Source: Caulobacteraceae bacterium (GTDB lineage: Bacteria > Pseudomonadota > Alphaproteobacteria > Caulobacterales > Caulobacteraceae). Taken from it: a DNA stretch of 9,722 bases. The stretch is from NCBI GenBank assembly GCA_030151985.1, contig JASLDZ010000117.1:1-9722 (forward strand), read 5' to 3'. The notes beneath the pieces were generated by a model, which was given only the letters and a program-made list of their open reading frames with translations, searched no databases and was not told where the DNA came from. Shown here one piece after another: positions 6,538-9,722 of the stretch. The first letter of the stretch is position 1. Every line of letters begins with the position of its first letter. The position numbers and the translations under genes are program-made.

Positions 6538-6644
6538 CGCTCATCCCGGCGAAAGCCGGGACCCATGCGAGGGTCGCGGGTGTGCGCGACCGTTCCGCTC
6601 TCCCGCACTCGCAGGATGGGTCCCGGCTTTCGTCGGGAGGAGCG
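6538..6644. repeat. Intergenic palindromic element (alphaproteobacterial SRRKPGP-type repeat)
   Basis: A long imperfect inverted repeat. Left arm 6544-6566 (tcccggcgaaagccggga...) and right arm 6616-6638 match over 23 nt with a single mismatch, and the pairing extends more loosely outward to 6538 and 6644. Additional inner pairing is gcgag/ctcgc (6567-6571, 6608-6612). Nested inside is a second perfect hairpin, GGTCGCG (6572-6578) and CGCGACC (6585-6591). Either strand reads in translation as SRRKPGP...GPGFRR, a signature I recognise from spurious small ORFs in many alphaproteobacterial genomes, where the sequence is a dispersed intergenic repeat. It lies in the 171-bp gap between two minus-strand phosphatase genes and could terminate or stabilise mRNA. 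Other copies cannot be seen in this window. Confidence 0.8.
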
Positions 6645-6652
6645 GGTGAGGG

Positions 6653-7504
6653 TCAGGCCGTCGCCGGCTCCAGCTCGCGGGGCGGGCGGGCGGGGCGGCG
6701 GGGCTTGGCGGCGGCTGGCGGAGCCGGGCGGCGGTCGAGCATCGACCAGCGGCGGCGCTCCGCCCAGTCGATCAGCTCCAACCGGCCGCAGGCGTGCTCG
6801 ACCACGGCGGTGCAGCTCTCCACCCAGTCGCCGTCGTTGACGTAGAGCACGCCGTCGATGTCGCGGGTCTGCGCCCGGTGGATGTGGCCGCAGATCACGC
6901 CGTCGAGCCCCCTGCCCCGGGCCTCCTCCGCCAGCGTCCGCTCGAAGTCGTCGATGAAGCTCCCGGCCTGCTTCACCTTGCCCTTCAGCCAGGCGGCGAA
7001 GCTCCAGTAGCCGAGGCCGAAGGTGCGCCGCGCCCGGTTCCAGGCGGTGTTGGCGCGGAGCAAGGCCCGGTAGGCCCAGTCGCCCATCACCGCCAGCCAC
7101 TTCGCCCGCGTCACCACCCCGTCGTAGAGGTCGCCGTGGGTGACGAGGTAGCGCTTGCCGTCGGCCGCCTCGTGCACCGTCTCCTCGGTCACCACGATGC
7201 CGCCCAGGTGTTCGCCGTAGAAGGCGCGGGCGAAGGCGTCGTGGTTGCCAGGCACGTACACCACCCGCACGCCGCGCCGGGCGAGCGCCAGCAGGTGCTG
7301 GGCCACCGCATCGTGCGCCCGCGGCCAGAACCAGCCGGTCTTCAGCCGCCAGCCGTCGACGATGTCGCCCACGAGGTAGAGGCTCTCGCATTCGGTGCTC
7401 ATCAGGAAGTCGAGCAGGAGCTCCGCCTGGCAGCCCCGCGCGCCCAGGTGCAGGTCGGAGATGAACACGGAGCGGTAGCGGTGCGGAAAGGCGAAGGCGT
7501 TCAC
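6653..7504 (-). CDS. LpxH-like calcineurin-fold metallophosphoesterase (UDP-2,3-diacylglucosamine diphosphatase family)
   Basis: A 283-residue calcineurin-like phosphoesterase of the LpxH/YbbF-related group (COG2908-like). All dinuclear metal motifs are present: ISDLHLG (Asp17, His19), LVGDIVDGWR (Asp47), VPGNHDAF (Asn87, His88), THGDLYDG (His123) and CGHIHRAQ (His207, His209). The alphaproteobacterial hallmarks TRAKWLAVMGDWAYRALL and YVNDGDWVESCTAVVEH also occur. LpxH cleaves UDP-2,3-diacylglucosamine to lipid X in lipid A synthesis. However, Caulobacter uses the unrelated LpxI for that step, and this group has GNHD where true LpxH has GNRD, so the substrate is open. The last ~25 residues are a Pro/Arg/Ala-rich tail. 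The start codon is GTG (7504) with GGGGGA upstream. No signal peptide is seen, so it is probably cytoplasmic or membrane-peripheral. It is probably separate from, though upstream of, the exported phosphodiesterase gene. Confidence 0.92.
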   Translation of the reverse strand: MNAFAFPHRYRSVFISDLHLGARGCQAELLLDFLMSTECESLYLVGDIVDGWRLKTGWFWPRAHDAVAQHLLALARRGVRVVYVPGNHDAFARAFYGEHLGGIVVTEETVHEAADGKRYLVTHGDLYDGVVTRAKWLAVMGDWAYRALLRANTAWNRARRTFGLGYWSFAAWLKGKVKQAGSFIDDFERTLAEEARGRGLDGVICGHIHRAQTRDIDGVLYVNDGDWVESCTAVVEHACGRLELIDWAERRRWSMLDRRPAPPAAAKPRRPARPPRELEPATA

Positions 7505-7663
7505 GGCGGTCCCCCGGTGACGTCTCGTCCGCCCTCGTCCTTGCGGGGCGTCGCCGGGCTTGTGGCGCGAGTCGATGACGGGGGAATGACGCGGCTATAA
7601 GGGATTGCGCAGGAATCCTTCCCCGGGCCCGCGCGTTCTCTCGCCCGAGGAGGACCGAACGCC
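7505..7663. promoter_or_regulatory. Divergent intergenic region between metallophosphoesterase and 72-residue gene
   Basis: This 159-bp gap must carry promoters for the minus-strand metallophosphoesterase and the plus-strand small gene. A TATAAG hexamer at 7596-7601 could be a -10 for the plus gene, but no good -35 sits at the expected distance (cgatga at 7573-7578 is poor; ttgtgg at 7560-7565 is too far away). A strong ribosome site AGGAGG lies at 7648-7653, 10 nt before the ATG at 7664. Otherwise I see nothing. Confidence 0.35.
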
Positions 7664-7882
7664 ATGTCCAGCTGGTGCGTCCACGCCCAGGACGAACGCC
7701 TCGCCAAGCCCCACAGGGTCGAGGCCGACGGCTGGCTCGACGCGGCGATGGCCTACGCCGAACGCTGGCTGGGCGACGCCGACGAAGCGCCCGTGACCCT
7801 CATCGTGCAGGACGAGGCGAGCGGCGCGGAGCACTGCCTGACGGTGGATCTGGCGAGCGGTGAGGCGGAGGCGTGTGGCTAG
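7664..7882 (+). CDS. Small protein of unknown function (72 residues)
   Basis: I do not recognise a named family with certainty. The protein is acidic and soluble-looking, with no signal peptide or membrane segment. It begins MSSWCVHAQDERLAKPHRVE, has a probable helix (WLDAAMAYAERWL), and ends with two strand-like segments (APVTLIVQDEASG and EHCLTVDLASGEAEACG). Three cysteines are present (positions ~5, 58 and 71). The helix-strand-strand order and the D/E-rich loops suggest a compact alpha/beta domain. It is considered real because of the AGGAGG ribosome site 10 nt upstream of the ATG, its codon use, and its fit between flanking genes, ending 3 bp before the converging TonB-like gene's stop. 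No function can be inferred from the neighbours. Confidence 0.75.
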   Translation: MSSWCVHAQDERLAKPHRVEADGWLDAAMAYAERWLGDADEAPVTLIVQDEASGAEHCLTVDLASGEAEACG

Positions 7883-7885
7883 CGG

Positions 7886-9448
7886 TCAGCCCCCGGGCTT
7901 GGGGGTCGCCGCGGCCTTCGAGGGGGGCTCGCCGTTGTAGAGAAGCCGGATCGGCAAGTTGATGGTCTCACCCGCAGTCGGTTCGCCTTCCTGACTCCAG
8001 AGGTTGGCTCTCATCACCTTTGCAATCTTTAGTCCGGCCTCTCCGAAACCAAGTTCCGGCGGGGTTTGTTCGACGACATTGCAATCGTCCAACGTTCCGG
8101 CGGCCCCGATCACACAGTGCAGGACCGAACGCCCGCTGAAGACGCCTGCAGCGGCGGCGTTGGCGGGATAGTCCTCCAAGACGTCTTTGGCGTCGAAGCT
8201 TCGCACCCAGTCGATAGAACGAGCGACGCGTTCGGCTGTCGGCTGAAGCGCTCGCGCTGAGAAGTCGAAGGCGACAAGAACCCTCAACTGCCGAAGCTGC
8301 GCAGGAGCGACGCCTTCGACGTTCAGCCCGAAGGCCGGGACCAGCTTTCGGGCTGCGGCCTCAAATCCCCACCCTCCGGGAGTCTCCGACGTGGCCTCGC
8401 AGTTCTTGAGTTGGCCCTCAGCGGAAACGCCGCACCGCAGGGCGACCCGCCCATAGACCTTCTGGGCAGCCGCTCGCGCAGGAAATGCGGATCGGAACGC
8501 TTCTGCGCTCGGGGCCGCACGCCAGGGAGCCCAAGCCATGATCTTCAGCGCACCGCCGGACTGGATGAAGCCGCCCTCCTCAGGAAGCTCAAAGCGGAGC
8601 GGGATGGTCACCGTGCCCCCAGGCTGAGGCTTACCGTCAACGAGCCTGGGCTTCATCTGGAAGTTGGGAGCTAGCAGAAGCGCCGCTGCGCCGAACCCGA
8701 AACCCGCAGGCGTCTCGGACTCGACGGCGCAATCGACGAGGTTGCCATCGTCTGCGACGTCGCAGCGTATCTTCGCTACACCGGAGGTTCCGGTCTCCAG
8801 CGCCCTTTGAGGAAGCACCGCCGCCAACGCGTTCCCGTCAGGCTTTCTCAGCCAATCGGGATTGGTGATGCGATGCTCTTTGGTGGCGATCACCAGCGCC
8901 TGCCCCGAAGCGACCGGCTTGCCCCCGAGCCGCGCCGGCTTAACTCGGAAGTACGATACGAGAGACAAGGCGATCGAATCGAGGCGAGGATCGTGCCGGG
9001 GCTCCGCGTCCGCGTGGCAAGCGTCCAGGGCGCCGGCTTCTGTGACCGCGCAGCGCAGCGTCACCTGCCCATCCAGACCGGCCGGGTTCGCCGCCGCGAT
9101 CTCCGCCGCTGTCGGCCGCATCGAGACGACCGGCGGCGTGTCATAGAGCTTCGGAAAATCCACCGTGGCGCTCACAGTCGGCGCCCTCGACGACTTCTTC
9201 ATATCCAATCGAAACTGGGGAGCGAGACCCAGGATCGCGGCCTCGTACCGGCTATCCTGGCCCTCTCCAGGCGATGTCTTGCAGGCTTCGAGCCCGCCAT
9301 CGACACGGACGTAGCAGGTCATCGTCATCGAGCCGGGTCGATCACCGCGCGTACCATAGAGGCTAGCCGCCTGTCGTATCTCGTCTGCGGAAGGACGCTG
9401 AGCCCAGACGATCGCAGGAGGAGGTGGGGGAGGCGACGCAATCGGCAA
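7886..9448 (-). CDS. Multi-repeat TonB C-terminal-like protein with five Cys-X10-Cys units
   Basis: A 520-residue protein built of five repeats resembling the TonB C-terminal domain (~19-100, 110-190, 200-290, 310-398, 413-506). Each repeat follows V-x-L-x-C-x-V...G-x-L-x-x-C...ETPxGxGFxxAA...F. The ten cysteines (45/56, 133/144, 229/240, 339/350, 445/456) are the only ones and form five pairs, each exactly 11 positions apart. This suggests a disulfide clamping the beta-hairpin, as expected for a periplasmic protein. TonB C-domains normally contact outer-membrane receptors at the TonB box; a five-fold array has no obvious known job. The start is TTG at 9448, supported by GGAG 6 nt upstream and an in-frame stop a few codons further up. 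The start of the chain is MPIASPPPPPP, with no signal peptide or membrane anchor. The C-terminus is Pro/Lys/Ala-rich. Base composition is less GC-rich than selD and the phosphatase genes. Confidence 0.88.
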   Translation of the reverse strand: MPIASPPPPPPAIVWAQRPSADEIRQAASLYGTRGDRPGSMTMTCYVRVDGGLEACKTSPGEGQDSRYEAAILGLAPQFRLDMKKSSRAPTVSATVDFPKLYDTPPVVSMRPTAAEIAAANPAGLDGQVTLRCAVTEAGALDACHADAEPRHDPRLDSIALSLVSYFRVKPARLGGKPVASGQALVIATKEHRITNPDWLRKPDGNALAAVLPQRALETGTSGVAKIRCDVADDGNLVDCAVESETPAGFGFGAAALLLAPNFQMKPRLVDGKPQPGGTVTIPLRFELPEEGGFIQSGGALKIMAWAPWRAAPSAEAFRSAFPARAAAQKVYGRVALRCGVSAEGQLKNCEATSETPGGWGFEAAARKLVPAFGLNVEGVAPAQLRQLRVLVAFDFSARALQPTAERVARSIDWVRSFDAKDVLEDYPANAAAAGVFSGRSVLHCVIGAAGTLDDCNVVEQTPPELGFGEAGLKIAKVMRANLWSQEGEPTAGETINLPIRLLYNGEPPSKAAATPKPGG

Positions 9449-9454
9449 AGGAGG

Positions 9455-9458
9455 CTCC
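9455..9458 (-). promoter_or_regulatory. Ribosome binding site supporting the TTG start of the TonB-like gene
   Basis: GGAG on the minus strand lies 6 nt before the TTG at 9448. It decides the start, because no ATG or GTG is available in frame: an in-frame TGA occurs at 9469-9467. Confidence 0.5.
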
Positions 9459-9467
9459 GGCGACAGT

Positions 9468-9483
9468 CACCTTTCAAAAGGTG
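9468..9483. promoter_or_regulatory. Perfect 7-bp inverted repeat upstream of the TonB-like gene
   Basis: CACCTTT and AAAGGTG are separated by 2 bp in the 75-bp gap between the pstB stop and the TonB-like start. The site ends 19 bp before the TTG start and begins about 40 bp after the pstB stop. It could be a dimeric-regulator operator or a small hairpin. It has no following T-run, so it is a poor intrinsic terminator for pstB. Confidence 0.35.
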
Positions 9484-9523
9484 AGGATCGCCATTCTCGC
9501 GTCGTGAAGCGCGTCTGCAAGCC

Positions 9524-9722
9524 CTACCCGAACCGCCCCGTGATGTAGTCGGCCGTCTGGCGGCAGCGGGGGTTGTCGAAGAGGCGTTCGGTCTTGGCGA
9601 ACTCGATCAGGTCGCCCAGGAACATGAAGGCGGCGTTGTCGCTGATGCGGGCGGCCTGCTGCAGGTTGTGGGTCACGATCACGATCGTGATGTCCTTCTT
9701 CAGCTCGACCAGCGTCTCCTCC
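9524..9722 (-). CDS. pstB: Phosphate ABC transporter ATP-binding protein PstB, 3' part
   Basis: The last 65 codons of PstB, the ATPase of the high-affinity PstSCAB phosphate importer at the inner membrane; the gene begins beyond the right edge. Visible are the strand IVIVTHNL with the switch-region His, then QQAARISD, then the PstB-specific C-terminal AFMFLGDLIEF, a LFDNP segment, and the diagnostic final QTADYITGRFG directly before the TAG stop. The Walker motifs lie outside the window. In many bacteria including Caulobacter phoU follows pstB, but here the next gene on the same strand is the TonB-like repeat protein 75 bp further on. Confidence 0.96.
   Translation of the reverse strand, partial: EETLVELKKDITIVIVTHNLQQAARISDNAAFMFLGDLIEFAKTERLFDNPRCRQTADYITGRFG

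Noticed and set aside
6502..6845. Short plus-strand open frames carrying SRRKPGP and GPGFRR
   Set aside because: These are translations of the palindromic intergenic element, not genes.
6794..7600. 268-codon plus-strand open frame opposite the metallophosphoesterase
   Set aside because: Its sequence is a His/Val/Ala/Pro-rich antisense shadow; the minus strand has a full set of metal-binding motifs.
7560..7601. ttgtgg ... tataag as a sigma-70 promoter
   Set aside because: The spacing is 30 bp rather than about 17, so the pair is not a credible promoter on its own.
8807..9484. 225-codon plus-strand open frame opposite the TonB-like gene
   Set aside because: Arg-rich with no recognisable domain; the minus strand shows five regular repeats.

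Overview
The window comes from a very GC-rich alphaproteobacterial chromosome, most likely from Caulobacterales (Phenylobacterium, Caulobacter or Brevundimonas-like). The basis is the codon bias, the protein families, and an intergenic palindrome whose translated form (SRRKPGP...GPGFRR) is common in this class. There are no tRNA or rRNA genes, CRISPR arrays, transposases or phage genes. Most of the window is chromosomal housekeeping and accessory metabolism; the genus is an inference.

Layout from the left. The 3' end of pntB (proton-translocating transhydrogenase, beta subunit) overlaps by ATGA a small exported NTF2-like protein. A minus-strand cluster follows: a glutathione S-transferase, a DUF4160 protein and a DUF2442 protein, almost without gaps. 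Diverging from the GST is a plus-strand pair, a lipoprotein-type alpha/beta hydrolase and selD (selenide, water dikinase), joined by a TGATG stop/start overlap. selD converges on an exported nucleotide pyrophosphatase/phosphodiesterase-like phosphatase, and the two stop codons share one CTAG.

Right half. A 107-bp palindromic element lies between the phosphodiesterase gene and an LpxH-like calcineurin-fold metallophosphoesterase, both on the minus strand. After a 159-bp gap comes a 72-residue plus-strand protein of unknown function. It converges on a 520-residue minus-strand protein made of five TonB-C-terminal-like repeats, each with exactly one Cys-X10-Cys pair. The window ends in the last 65 codons of pstB (phosphate ABC transporter ATPase).

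Functional links are loose: energy and redox (pntB, GST), selenium activation (selD), phosphoester hydrolysis and phosphate import (the phosphodiesterase, the LpxH-like enzyme, pstB). The least ordinary items are the five-repeat disulfide-patterned TonB-like protein, which lacks a visible signal peptide and occupies the place where phoU is often found after pstB; the DUF4160/DUF2442 pair, whose second gene has no ordinary start where homology suggests one; and the translationally coupled lipoprotein hydrolase and selD. Nothing here is clearly a new defence or mobile system.
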